Part shown: positions 10,323 through 22,872 of the stretch, piece after piece | Layout: every line of letters starts with the position of its first letter | Position numbering within the stretch: the first letter of the stretch is position 1 | Origin: Prostheceraeus crozeri | Lineage: Eukaryota > Platyhelminthes > Polycladida > Euryleptidae | Direction of reading: 5' to 3' | Length of the DNA: 64,000 nt | NCBI GenBank assembly: GCA_907163375.1 | Contig: CAJQUW010005733.1 | Location: 1-64,000 of the forward strand | Translations under genes and position numbers: made by a program | Notes under the pieces: model-generated | What the model was told of the DNA's origin: nothing | The model's database searches: none | The model's input: the letters and a program-made list of their open reading frames with translations, nothing else

Positions 10323-13300
10323 CTAAAAAACGAAAAGCAAGAAATTAGTAAATCAACCTAAGCTTAAATTCGTTTGCTTTATTTTTCAATAAAAAGTGAT
10401 TAAAATGAATTAAAAATATTTAGATATTTTAAATATCAATTAAAAAATAAAAATAAATTTCAGTACCTCAATTTGTGCGCCTAGAGGAAAATATGCTTTG
10501 AAGGATAGAATCCTAATACTGGTAATTTTTATTACAAAATAGCGCAAATTTCTGCATAATATAGTACTCGGATCAGGAAGTAGAAGAAACCTCTTTTAAG
10601 AAAACGTGATATTGATTTCGATAACTATTATTGAATATTCACCACGTAATTGACCAAACTCCGAGATACTGCACGTTTTCCGATGAAAGTCATTTTGACT
10701 GAAAACTTCCGGAAAAACAAAACATCTTCGGTCCCGATATGTAAAAAATATTCTAAAAACCGCGACGGGCCTTCAGCGTCCTGCGCCTTCTGAGTTCAAT
10801 GTCAGCGTCCTAATACGATGTTATATTTTGGAAAGTAGGCGTGTGAGCGACACCACTTTTTCGGACAAAGGTTTGAGGTACTAGTCAATCGACTTACATT
10901 TTCTATTAGAAAACTCATGTTACACATTCAATTCTATTCACACATTTCAATGACGATCGAAAGTAGCCTATATCATTGAATTTTGTGAGTGACACTGCAC
11001 ATCAAGGATGCGGAGTTGGGAGTCGCAAAAAATGCAACGCCGGATATATATTCAATCATTTCAAAAAGATGGTTGATGACGACGTAAAAAGGATTGTTCT
11101 AATCCCTTGTCCCAAGCAATTGTGATTAGTTAACTCTCACAAAAGCAAACATGATAATTTATCAATAATTTTTGGTAACATTTTAGGACGGAAAAGGAGT
11201 CAGAGTCAGTATTTCTTGTTGGGAATCAGAGTCGTAAAAATGCCATCCCAGGAGTCGGAACTGCATTCGAGACCCGGAATCGTAAAATTGCATCCCTAAG
11301 TAATCCATTTTTGGATTTACTAATGACAATTGACCTATGTTACCGTATTTTTCCGTCTATAATACGCCCCCCCCCCCAGTATAATACGCACTCTAAACTC
11401 AGGAGCAAAAATCGTGGGATATGTTTATTACCATGTATAATACACAAAATTTTGCTGAGATGTAGCGCGCAATAAGAAATAAACTTGTCGCGTCTAGTAA
11501 TATTAAACAACAGAAAACACATGGGACACCTGGCTGATGCAGTTAATCACCAGCGGACTTGGCCGCGTCACGTTAGCAACGATTTCTAAATATGGCAAGT
11601 TTTTAATTTTTTAAGGTAATGAAGTCATAAAAGTCTATGAGCAAGATATTATCTTCGTTGTTACAATGTATGAGACGCACGCTAAACTTAATACTAAAAT
11701 TTTCAAAAAATTTGCGCATTATGCACAGAAAAATACGGTATCTATTGATTGCAAGCTATCATAATCGAACTAGATGAATAGATAAAAATCTCAGGCATGG
11801 ATTATAGCAGGGTTTTTTTAAGGTTTCGTTTACCCGCCCACTCCCAAATTCTACCCGCCAATCTAGACCCAAAGCAAAACAAGGCTTGTAGATCTTTCTT
11901 TCAATTTCCTTTCCAGCTGTAAAAAGAAAGCGGAAACAAAGTTGCATCTTTTGAATATTCAGCAAATTAGAGGTGGTGGTACAATATATTCCTACATGAC
12001 GTACAAGTACTAAAATGTGCACAGCAACAATTGCTGGATAAGAAGGAGAGGAACAGTGGAAATTGTCTCTCGAATTTTCAGTAAAAACATATATGATAAA
12101 TGCATAATACACTACATGATTTCACAGGGAATATGGCTAACTGCAATTTATGTAAAGACAAATTGCATTCTGCAACGTCAATCCTCATCGACAAGAGCCA
12201 ATTGATGATCAACGAAACAGTGCCGCATATCAATGAAAAGTGAAGTTAAAGAATGTAAATAACCGTTGATAAGCGATGAATGTGTTATTTGCACTGCAAA
12301 AGTCTGCAAATTGCTTAGTTAAGTCATGGATGATGAAAAGTTGTGTTACAATTATTACTTAAAAATTGAATATGCCTAGTTTCTCTTTAACGATCGAAAT
12401 TCATTGTCAACTACGTATAGGGGGCATACATACATGTACTGTACAGTTGTACACCTCCATAACTTTCAGTGATGCAAATTCTATAAATGAAGTAAGCTAT
12501 GTGAGACAAGAAAGCACCACTGCGAATGTATTTCTTCATTCGCAACCAGTAAAATTTATTTTGGCATGGTCCACTACATGACTACATAGTATTTCCGTTT
12601 CGATAACTTCCTACTTTTAAATGCCTGTGAGTGAAGGAAAGTTTTTGTATTTGTTAACTTGACGATGGTTGTGAATCGCATAATCGAACATAAATAGGCT
12701 TCGTATAGATTATCCACACCTGAAATAGGGTTGGGTTTAATAATGTTTAAATTCGAATTATTCGCCTTATGTGAAAAACAAAAGTGACTGACATGGACAG
12801 TGGTCCGAGTTGACATCCGAAATTTTACCCGCCCATTTGAAATTTTTACCCGCCCAAATGGGGCGCGTATATCGCCTTAAAAAAACCCTGGATTATAGGA
12901 TAATATTATGAGTCAAAGATGTAAATCCAATCAATGTAAAAGCCTACATAAATTTTAAATGAGCAATGGCAGTCACAATTTATGACTACCATTGCTCATT
13001 TAAAATTTATGTAGGCTTTTATACAGGGATGCAAGTGCAAATTGATGAAAAATCCGGAAAATCAGCTACGATGCGCCTTTTACTTACTACTAACTTAAAC
13101 ATTTCAATGATTTAGATAAAGCTGGCCCAGCCATGGTCCCTGTCATCATTCCGTACATACATGTATAAAAAAACTATGCATTCTGACCAAACGAACACCC
13201 TGCTCCAATGACACGTAATGATCCGGAATGACACTCCAATGCACATTTTAACTGAAATCATGTTCATACCTGCGTCTGACAAAGTATAGGCCTAGGGGTT

Positions 13301-16300
13301 ACCCCCTTAATTTTTATGGCATTTTTCAACGAATCCCGAGACCCAATGAAATCTTGGTCAAAAATCCGGAAATCCGGATAAATCCGGAAGTCTTGCATCC
13401 CTGTTTATATTGATTGGAATTACATTTTTTCTCGGGAAGAGGATCATAACAAAATAAGTACACATGCTGCACTGAGACCGCAAATACTATCGAATTGAGC
13501 TTAATGAAATGCTTTCGATGTTAAGAAAAGGATTTTTCGGGTATGAAGGAAGAAATAATCCATTTGTATGCATTTATATCTATGTGACTGTTGTGTCAGT
13601 CGACAATCGATGCTTTATAAAAGATACCAAATACTTCAAAACATAACCTAGGGAATATAATGCTGATGATAAAGATATTGCTCATTTCATATCCACTCCA
13701 ATCATCACGTGATGGAGAAACGAAATTCATAACAATGCAAGTCAAGATAAAATTACGCTGCAAGTTAAAAAAACACGGCCTTTGACCAGCGAGTCCATGT
13801 CCGAGGTACAACTACCGATTTACAACAGAATTGTAACTTGTCAAATATATTAGCAGACTCGCAAGCTTAAATTCTGCAAAGTCCACAAAACCGACTTCTA
13901 AGACTGTCCTTCGTCAGGACCTCTTTGGCCTGTTTACTATAACAATGAATTATATAGGCTATTACGTCTCCTAAAGGAGGAGCATACTAAAAGTAGGTCC
14001 CGCCCTGAGAAAACAAAACACGAACTGCATATCCACTCAAAGGAAAAATGTTTTATGCATCACTACACCACCTGATCCTTTGACAGCACTGACTTTTTAG
14101 TAAGGCCTCTACAAGTAAAAAGAACATTTACGGACTCGGAATTTCCCTGAAATATAGGCCTTTTTGCAACCTTTGAAACAAACACCCAATTGACTTAATC
14201 TTTGATGTACGGATGTTTCAGATGAAGGTGAACATTTCATCTCAACCAGAGACCAAATCTCAACAGAAGTTCGATGATTGCTTAAAAACAGTGATATTAG
14301 TAATTATCAATTTGTGACGTAATTTTGACTAATTTGGTACGCTGACTGGATTATTTCCTGTTGAAATTTGGTCTACAGTATGTATGTAGAGACAAATTGT
14401 TTCTTCTTGCCCTGAAGCGTCAGTAATTCAAGAACGAAATTCATACGACGAATGATGCTAAATTTTGTGTGTTAAAATACGAAATAAGGCATAATGTCGG
14501 TTAACAGTCTTTAAATTAATTTTTTCCATACAGCTGATTGATTTCCCAACTTTTCTGATCACGAACTCTGTCATTACAGGACCAATGTTTGCAACTTCAG
14601 AGAAATAATGAATCCCACTCTCAAATATGCTACAATGCTAGTTGGCCTCTGCTGGCATCGTTTTTGCATTGATAGGATATCACCGCATAATTGACAGAAA
14701 TGGACTTAGCCGGACTTGAACACAATAGGATGTAGCCACAGAGTCCACCTAAAACCACCGAGTCCTCAGTCCTGCTTTAATCCATTCTTTCAAATCTTGA
14801 TGCTGCAACCTGTGATGACCTGCCCTCTTGTGAACGTAAATTCTTCTAAATCACTGTCATCAGCAGAAACGCTTCATTATGCACGGAGTTGGATTTTTTT
14901 TAACAATAGACTTTCAAGATGTCTAAAGTGGAATCCATGGTCCATCCATGATTAATCAAGTAATGCTTAGTCCATTCCATCTCGGATTTAAAAAATACAG
15001 ATCCGATGCCAAGTCAAAGACATGTACTTGTTTTTTTAATGCTCTACCTGCTTAGGGTCACTTTTGTTGTCTATGCTCGTCCTCTTCCGTCAAGCTATTA
15101 TGTATTATAAAAACGTATCTAGTCAATTATTAAGCATCATTATTTCCATCGATTGTATATTGAAAATTTATTTGAATAACTTATAATCGAAAAGTTTGAT
15201 TTTTTTCCAAAAAACAAGTTTGAAAAATTGTGTACATTTTTTAATACGGACGAATCTTGTTTGCCTCCGCTATTGCAATGTGCGAAAACCATATGCTAGA
15301 AAAACTAGATGACTCTACTTAACGCAATATCAAAACGCTGAATATGTCACAGGGGCGAACACCATTCATAATTCGCTGAATTTTTAAAAGACATTCATAG
15401 GAAATTAAGTGATTCATTAAATGATGGTGAATTTGCCAAACGACGTCACGCTTCTTTAATTTTACAAAGCTTGAGATAATGCGGTAAATTTGAACGTTAT
15501 TATGCTACAAGGAACACGTCCTATAAAACTGATGAAATTATCATCGTTGAAATGTTGAAAGGCCAGTGAAAAAAACTTTGAAGAATAAATAAAATTGAAT
15601 GTCAAACAGGGCGTCACGCATGGAATTTATCTTAACGATGTCAATTATCTTCGGAAAATCTAATTTCAGTTATGACGCAAATTCGATTGTACTATAAAGT
15701 AGCTACGGTAGATATTTTTTCATTAGACGCTACTGAATATTCAAATCTTACAGCTTTCGGCGCTACATGGAAATTGCTCTGACACCAAGTTCATACAGAC
15801 AATGACATCTTACAGAGATGAATTTTTGATGCCTTTACCCATTTACGAGACGTCTCGCATGCCAACATTTCATGCAGCTGTTAGTACTACGCATTCAACG
15901 GGCAACTTATTAAAAATTAAATATCAAATCGCATTTTCAACGTCAACCATACAAAAATTATTCTAGGAGACCAGATCAATCATTTTATATGTGGAAGACA
16001 GCGTGCTAACTGTGCTAATATTTGTTATTCATCAAAATTACTGAAAGTTGTCGCTATTTTGGCACGCATAATGCGTTTGGACAAAAAAACATTGATAGTT
16101 ATGTTGCGAACTAATCGCTCATGATGGCACACCGTTAATTGAGTGTCAATTTGCAGTAAGCGCCACGTTTGTCAGAAAAATGTTCTTTTAACATTTTCTG
16201 TTTTCCTTGCCTCACGCTCTATCGAATAATTCAAGGTGCCCAGCCACTTGCCGATACAAAGAAATGACCCGGTGCAAACGCTATTTTCATACATTAAGTC

Positions 16301-19300
16301 TAATTCCGACGCAATTTTACCACCATCAGAAAGTGTTGATATTAATTGATGGCAGCTGACGGGTGGTTTTTAATTTCATAGTGAAACTCACTTCCGTTTG
16401 TGTCGTCTCCCCAAGAATAGATTAGCTGTTAAAAATACGTAGTCTATTTGCTAAAAATTATTTAAAGAAATAATAATAAATAAATATTTTTTTAGCAAAT
16501 AGATTGTACATATTTTCAGCAGCTAATCTATTCTAGGGGAGACGACACAAACGGAAGTGAGGTTCAATATGAAAGTGTTGATATTGGAACACAAAACCAA
16601 CAAATAATCGAAAACAAATACTGTCGGGTAAACATCAAGAGCGACGAAAACGCGATTGAAAGAACATCTGACAGTTCCATCGTCACATGTATACCGACAC
16701 CTATTGTTGCATCATGTGTCTCCGGGTGCAGAAGCGATTCGCTAGTCTGTCCTTAACTTCGGTCTGCAACACGTGCAGACCAGGTGTGTGGTGGAGACCG
16801 ATGAGATTCGCTCTTTCAGAATTGCCATTAACATTCAACATGCTGTAAAATTTTCATCACAGTTAAAGTGATCAAGTCGAATGCGAATGGTTTGTAACAT
16901 TTCTTTTACTGAGTTTCTTTATTATGTTCTCATTTGAAGACTTGTGCTTTTTGGATTTCTTACAATAAAATTATCGAACTTGAAAGTATTGCAGCAATTA
17001 TATAAAATAATCTGTAGAATAATTTAATGTATACACATTGACATTTGAGATTAGCTGCACTGTATTCAGTTCACACTTGTGTATAAGATGCCTATCATAT
17101 AGAAATATTGAACATGTAATTATACATCTATAGCCTACTTTTAAAATGGCAATATTTGATTTACAACTGGCTTTGATGTAGGCACGATGTTTCTATGAAA
17201 CAACATCGATCCATTTTTTAACAAATTGCGAGTCTGAATGAAATTCTTGGTCAATTTATAGAAAGTTGGACACCCTGATTGATTAACTAAAAACACCACA
17301 AACACACCTGCGTTTACTAAAATTACCGAAATGAAGGACATCTTCGCCATTACAATGACTTTAGCAATTACAGCGAGCGCCATGTGGTATTGTTTCTTTG
17401 ATTCCGCCTCAGAGCCGTTAAAATGAATAATTGTAGTAAGATTTCAAGAAGGCCGCAATGATACTGCTGGACACTATTATCATAATGGTCACTCTTTAAA
17501 AAGGAATGCAGTTACATTTTGTAATAGTGCAATATATTCAATGTTCACTTCATTCAAAATCATATTACTTTGGAAATGTTCAGTCAATTGTTTAGCTTGC
17601 AATTCTTGTTTGTGTACCTTCAACTTAGGGTAGCTTGGTAATGTTTATTCGAGTTGCATGCTTCATTTAATGTGAGCTCATGCTTGATTTTAACAGACTT
17701 GAGACATTATGCGACGTTTCAGACCTTGCTTGATCCTCAAGCGACTATCAATTAAAAGCGGTTGTCCATGTCCAATGACAATCTGCAAAATGTTTTTTTT
17801 CTAATTTTCTATTCATCGGTAATCAACTACTGCCAATTCATACTCGGACTTCGATTCTTTCACAGCAAAAAGATATTTATCATCCGTGAAAATGATTTAT
17901 ATCCATCGAGCGCTTCATACAGGGTGTCTACAAAAAATCTGAGACTCAATTTTTGGACTTTTCGAAAGCGTTTCATCTGACGCTTTTAGTGATTTTCCTG
18001 GTTGATTCCTGGGTGATTTATCTTTTCAATCTTTCGCTTTTTACTCTATGAGCTGCATTGTTCTGAAATTTATTTTATAATATTTTAATCAATTAAGTTT
18101 TATTATTTTTTTAATTAGCATAAGATGCATATTTTTTGAAATAGTCAACGAAAGAAGTTTAAGAAAAATTTCATTGCCTACATTCTAGAAATATGTTAAA
18201 ATCATGAATCTGGCTAAAACAGTTAAGTGACTGATAAACATCAGAGAACAATGCAAAAGAATGTTTCATTTTTTCATTGTTGATGATAATTTGCAATGGC
18301 AGGGTGATTTTCTGAAGATAGCCTACATCGGTAAACATTCATCCATTCATATGTACATTTTCCCATTGTACCTAGCCAGAACTGGACACGGAAAAACAAT
18401 AACCCATTGATTTAGAAATGCTTTTGTGGCTATTAAATGTAGGCTGGATTACTTAAATCCAGTCGGTTATAATGCAAATTTGTTCATTTCTTTTACTTCT
18501 GTTCATGCAGTTTAACCGATAAATAAGCTTATTACAGACATGCCGCTCGAGATGTCTTGTGGCAATGCGTGATGAAGTGCCGTTTACTGAGTCGCATTTC
18601 AATCACTGTCGCATACTGAGTTGTGCGCTTAATACTTATCGTCAAAAAAGCGAAACTTTTTGATTATATTTTGCAAAAAAGCCAGTTCGTGCGACGAAAA
18701 GTCTAGAGAGAGATGCTAATGTTTTCTCTGAGGTGCGGTGCCTATTAAACAAAGACGACCCGATTATATGAAACTGCGCACGTATATAAATACATATTCT
18801 TGATTCCTTCCACAGAACGTGTAAACACTGAACATGGTATTTATTTTCTATCCTCTTGTGAAGGTAGGTACTTATGTTTTAAAGTCGAAAACAGTTTTCA
18901 ACTATAACCACCAAGCTATCAGACGAATAGCTGATTACTTGATTACTTTTCTTAATTTCATGAGACATGCCTTATGTTCACTCATTTGGGTATTTTTCGG
19001 TATTAACATCGGTCTGTAGTCATAAGAGCAAGATGAATTTGATCCAGTATCTGGCCTAATTCTGAGGTGTATCACTGCTATAAGGGCGAAAAGATAAATT
19101 TCATACTACATGTAACTCGTTGATGACTCAATCTTGCTTGTGACATTACTATGCTCAACAGAAGAGTAATAAATAATGGTATCATATGAAATACATCCAT
19201 ATACTCAATTTTCATACACTCAAAATCTAGCCAGATTTTCGCAGGTTTTGAAAAAAGATCCAGCTCCGATAGGATTTAGAAAAATATATATTCTGGCCGA

Positions 19301-22300
19301 GTTTGAAATCTGGCTATCATGAAAAGTGAACGTGTAACAGCCAAGTAAGAAGAAACCCCGGTTTCATACATAAATTTTCATCGATTTCATATTTGAATAT
19401 TAAGAAAATTCAAGTGCATTGTTCAAGAACATATTTTATAGAGTCTTCAATACAGCAACTTCCAAGTTAGGTAGTCCAAATAAAGAATCAATAATAAGGA
19501 TATCAGTTATGAAAACATCCTAATCCTTGGAAGCAAAATGCCAAAAACTTAGAAGAGAAATTCTCCTACTGTGATTAACACAACAAATTACAGTATCAGG
19601 GGTGGGCCGCCACATTTGGATCTGTGACACATTTTGTCACATTTTGATATTCAAGATTTGTCACATTTTGTCGCACATCGATGAGCGCTAATGTCACATT
19701 TTGTCACATGCACATTGACATAAATGTCACATTTCGTCACATGCTGATGGAAACATATGTTGAAATTATGACACATGATGATGTGCAGGAAATTTACAGC
19801 TTTCGAAATTGCCTTTTTTGCTGCCCTATCGATGAATGTATATCAAGCGCGTTATAATGGGAAAAATTCTTGTCATTTAAAGAGTTTCATAGAAATTGCC
19901 ATTGACGATATCTAACAGTTGCCCCGAGATCTGTGGCGACAGCGAACAACCAATGGGTAAGACCGTGACACCTTAATTTTTGTTTTTAGTGAAAAATTAC
20001 ACTCAAACGTTGTAGTCTTATCGCAATTATAATTATTTTTAATGTCTTGAATTCATCTTGATGGTAAACAATAAGCACGCATTCGGAATAAATTCAACAA
20101 AATGAATTCACGGACAATATAAATTCGCACAAAAAAAGAGCACTTTTACTCGTAATTCTGTTTTCAGTGAAGAAATGTCACTGAGTTTTGTTACAATTGC
20201 AATTATTCCTTGGATTGCGTGCATTATCGGAACTACAACTTCGCAAGGACTCCTGCGATCTGGAAATGACAATCGATTAAACGTATGACCATATGGAATG
20301 AATGTTGCAATCGGGCCATCAAGTCAACTTTAAACAAGCGAACTAGTAGCATCACGATTGACCTGGCGGAAGTGCAAGTCGCCAATGGGAACACGGAGAA
20401 ACATATCTATCTTACATATTCCGAGTGCAAATCAAAATCATAGAATAAAGTTGTCGTTATTTCACTCAGACGAAGTTGATGCTCCTCTGTGACTTTAAAC
20501 CTCATTATACTATGTCATACTACCGTAAAAACATTACTTCTGTCAAATTATTTTATGGTTATATGAATTTGTCACATTTTGTCGCACCAAAAATGAAAAA
20601 TACACATTATATCATTTTACTTTGAGATGAAAAAATGTCACATTTTGTCACATCGGCCCATCCCTGAAGTATTTTAATTGCCCACAAAACAATTCCGGAG
20701 CACTTTTGATGCTTTCTCAGACATCCAAGTTCTACTGGACTGCATGCATCCAGTGGTTCGTAGTGTACTAATGCAACTGGTTATGTTCTACACTGGCTAC
20801 AGAATGCATGCAGTCCAGTAGAACTTGGGTGTCTGAGAAAGGCACCAAAAGTGCTCCGGTATTGTTTTGTGGGCAATCTAAAACCATCTCTAAACAGACA
20901 ATTTAAATGATCCACTTCTCGTATTAGTTAGTAGCCATTTCCATCGAAGAAAAACTCTATGTATCTGTGACATATATGCAACATGCATTTAGCAGTGGTC
21001 ATTTCTGACAAAGAACAAGCAGGCGACAGGCAATGAATTTTGTTGCCTAATGTTGAATGACTTATAAAAACATTAAGCCCGACATTATCAGTTGACCAAA
21101 AAATGACTGAACATTACCGAAGTAAACTAATTTTGAATAAAGTGAGTGACGACATTTTTAAATTAAATCCAATATATATCCTTATCTAACATACATGGAC
21201 ATAAGTACTGTGGGCACTTTTACTTATTTTCGAGATTTCAAAACCTTTATTGAATGACCAATTATGTCTAAGAATGAATGAAGAAAGATACGACTAAGTA
21301 CTTGAGTTTAAATACCTCTATTTGTATTAATTTTCAGGTACAAAGATGTTTCAGCGTTTTAATTTTAAGTTAAGGTTGACTGATGCGCGCAATTGGCCGA
21401 ATATAAGAAATAAAATATGCCAGGAATTGATTATAGCAGAGTGGCAGCCAGATTTCGAGATTCAAATTCCCGGGCGTTTCCCTTGCTGTTTCATCGAATT
21501 TTCACGCCTACTTTTATATTGACCAGATATGTTATTCCAATTACACCGATGAAAATTATCAGGACACTTATTTAAACTATTTTTATCATTAAATTTGAGG
21601 CATTTCATATTTGAATTCTGCCACCAAGTTTATGTTTATAAACACATGCCTTTCCTCAATGACCAGCAGCCAGTAAACTACTGATGGGATCTAAATAATT
21701 TCGCATCGATGAAAAAGTTTATTTCTTTAACTTTCCAACGATCAAAAAATACTTCATTATCGACATCTGATTCATGAAATTCTAGAACGTTGTATTTAGC
21801 CGCTTCATCAGACTGAAATTTTCAAGCATGTAAAGTTGAAAGAACAAATGAGAAGCAACAACCATTATAGAAAACATGACATCAAAATGCACATGTCATC
21901 CAATAGCACGATGATAGAAAACCAGAAAAGCTGACACACTAGATGAGGACCGTGAAGGCCAGAAGAATTCCTTCTGATCACTTTTTTGTATCAGTTTGCA
22001 TAGAAACAGAGAAAGCATGGTAAACGTCGGTTATGAAGTTTGTGTCTGATTTTTCCATTAATTTCTCGGTATGTAAAGAGGCCTTGGGTCATTTTCCAAA
22101 CATCAAAGTTAGGAACCCAAGTACTCGCAAAATATTTTTTTGTGGTTGCTATGAAACCTCACATATTTCGACCAGCTCTTTGATCATCATCAGAAGGAAG
22201 GATTTTACAGGAAGACATGAAAACAAGAAAACATCAATGGTGGTTCACAAGCATGCCACAATTTCCGAAATAACGCATGAAACACTTACTTCTTGGTAAG

Positions 22301-22606
22301 TTTTACTTTCAACTCCTCCGCAATTGAAAACACAAGCTTCAGTTTTCCTTTCACGGTATTTCTTTCCACTGGAGTAGTTTGCTTGTAATGAGGATGACGA
22401 GGTAATTCATCGACAAAAAGCGTAATGTACTTAGTGTATAGGATAAATGCGGACTCCAAATCTCGATCATCAAGATGCTGATTAGCCATCCTTAACATTT
22501 GACCACCAGATCTAAAGTACAGCTTCGGAGCAATGGAATGATTGACATCTACATGTGCCTTAACAGCAAGTCGGCGAAGTCGATTACTAGGCTCCAAGAG
22601 ACTCAT
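9452..22606 (-). CDS. STAMBP: STAM-binding protein / AMSH deubiquitinase, complete, two exons: join(9452..10322, 22290..22606) on the minus strand
   Basis: This is a K63-linkage-specific zinc deubiquitinase of the JAMM (MPN+) family that acts on early endosomes with STAM and ESCRT-III to recycle receptors. Exon 1 ends two bases into a codon before a gtaagtg donor, and exon 2 starts after TTTTTTAG, so the frame closes exactly: 317 + 871 nt = 395 codons plus stop. Domains: USP8-dimer/MIT-like helices at residues 8-105; a charged coiled coil at 105-165; a STAM SH3-binding motif PVIDRSTKP at about 198-206; and the JAMM domain at about 220-395. The catalytic residues are Glu247, His302, His304 and Asp315, and the second zinc site is His317, Cys358, His364 and His366. 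Spacing Glu to first His is 55 residues, as in human AMSH. Length is slightly below the human 424. It looks intact. Confidence 0.95.
11003..11297. mobile_element. Possible small hAT-like MITE
   Basis: The left edge reads AAGGATGCGGAGTTGGGAG and the right edge, reversed, AGGGATGCAATTTTACGA, with GGAGTCG/GAATCG-type repeats between. These ends are loosely inverted and resemble small hAT derivatives, but no clear target duplication is present. Confidence 0.3.
11341..11740. mobile_element. Non-autonomous Tc1/mariner- or pogo-like MITE
   Basis: The ends form an imperfect inverted repeat of about 27 bp beginning TACCGTATTTTTC and ending GAAAAATACGGTA. The terminal TA on both sides fits a TA target duplication. 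It is 400 bp long with an internal poly-C run at about 11368-11378 and has no transposase. Confidence 0.7.
11809..12890. mobile_element. Non-autonomous hAT element with perfect 8-bp target duplication
   Basis: The terminal inverted repeats are CAGGGTTTTTTTAAGG (11809-11824) and its exact reverse complement (12875-12890). They are flanked on both sides by GATTATAG (11801-11808 and 12891-12898). ACCCGCCC-type motifs lie just inside each end. It is 1,082 bp with no transposase frame. The perfect ends and duplication suggest a fairly recent insertion. Confidence 0.88.
12919..13425. mobile_element. Long-hairpin MITE, interrupted by a second element
   Basis: The left arm (about 12919-12969) is mirrored by the right arm (about 12989-13023 plus 13410-13425). 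The shared core includes AAAGCCTACATAAATTTTAA and ATGAGCAATGG. The right arm is split by the insertion at 13024-13403. No transposase is present. Confidence 0.75.
13024..13403. mobile_element. Small CAGGG-ended element nested in the hairpin MITE
   Basis: The inverted ends are CAGGGATGCAAG and CTTGCATCCCTG. TTTATA flanks both sides (13018-13023 and 13404-13409), a 6-bp duplication instead of the usual 8 of hAT. Repeated AATCCGGA motifs lie inside both ends. Removing the element restores the right arm of the surrounding hairpin, which proves it inserted later. Confidence 0.75.
13855..13940 (-). repeat. Possible Penelope-type end sequence
   Basis: On the minus strand GGTCCTGACGAAGGACAG resembles the CTGAYGA-containing, hammerhead-derived ends of Penelope-like elements, but no GAAA...UH core follows at the right distance. 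The resemblance is weak. Confidence 0.2.
16378..16570. mobile_element. Foldback MITE of about 190 bp
   Basis: Two arms of about 80 bp are inverted around an AT-rich centre. They start CTCACTTCCGTTTGTGTCG and continue TCTCCCCWAGAATAGATTAG. Arm identity is about 90%. No coding frame is present. Confidence 0.8.
19597..20666. mobile_element. Non-autonomous hAT element with subterminal repeats
   Basis: The inverted ends are CAGGGGTGGGCCG and CGGCCCATCCCTG. Inside both ends the word GTCACATTTTGTCAC and close variants recur (about six times in 19615-19745, and twice or more in 20567-20653). hAT transposases typically bind such clustered subterminal motifs. It is 1,070 bp with no transposase. An exact 8-bp target duplication is not visible. 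Confidence 0.8.
20677..20877. mobile_element. Foldback MITE of 201 bp
   Basis: The ends ATTGCCCACAAAACAA and its reverse complement start arms of about 75 bp that include CCGGAGCACTTTTG and CTACTGGACTGCATGC. Arm identity is about 93%. It lies 10 bp from the hAT element to its left. Confidence 0.82.
22290..22606 (-). CDS. STAMBP: STAMBP exon 1: USP8-dimer / MIT-like domain
   Basis: The exon encodes residues 1-105. The motif [16 protein letters not shown] followed by [19 protein letters not shown] matches the N-terminal helical domain of AMSH, which binds ESCRT-III CHMP3. The donor gtaagtg occupies 22283-22289. The start ATG (22604-22606) is placed directly after a splice acceptor (TTTGATTTCAG), so a 5' leader must come from an upstream exon or from a spliced leader. 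Confidence 0.93.
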
Positions 22607-22625
22607 CTGAAATCAAATAACTTGT
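22607..22625 (-). other. Splice acceptor abutting the STAMBP start codon
   Basis: On the minus strand the sequence TTATTTGATTTCAG is followed at once by ATG. The pyrimidine tract is moderate. This is either the 3' end of an intron in the 5' UTR or a trans-splice acceptor. Confidence 0.6.
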
Positions 22626-22872
22626 GGTAACTTTTAAAATCATAATAAAAAATCAATATCAGTCAGTTGAAGGAAATGATTAAACAGGGTACCACACGGA
22701 CAATGGCACTTACCCATGGTAAATCAGGGTGAGCATGGGGGAATTGGTCCAATAGCAGATCTCATTCTATAAAGTGATATATCAGGCTATATCAACAAAA
22801 AGTATTTTATCACCGAAAGTCTTTCGCTATCATTTCGTGCATGCGTAATAAAGAGGAAAACTCAATGCTTGA

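Larger units (their letters stand above)
10323..22289 (-). other. Single 11.97-kb intron of STAMBP
   Basis: This phase-2 intron has GT at its 22289 side and AG at its 10323 side. It is filled with DNA-transposon remnants, listed separately. Nothing recognisable is seen in 10325-11000, 13430-16377, 16571-19596 and 20878-22280 beyond AT-rich unique sequence and random short frames. A CAGGGTGTCTACAAAA hAT-like end at about 17933 has no visible partner. Confidence 0.85.

Noticed and set aside
12366-12816. Open frames of 71-80 codons in the STAMBP intron
   Set aside because: They fall inside the hAT element at 11809-12890 and show no coding character.
17933-18320. A hAT element beginning CAGGGTGTCTACAAAA
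   Set aside because: No inverted partner end or target duplication was found downstream; a CAGGG alone is not enough.
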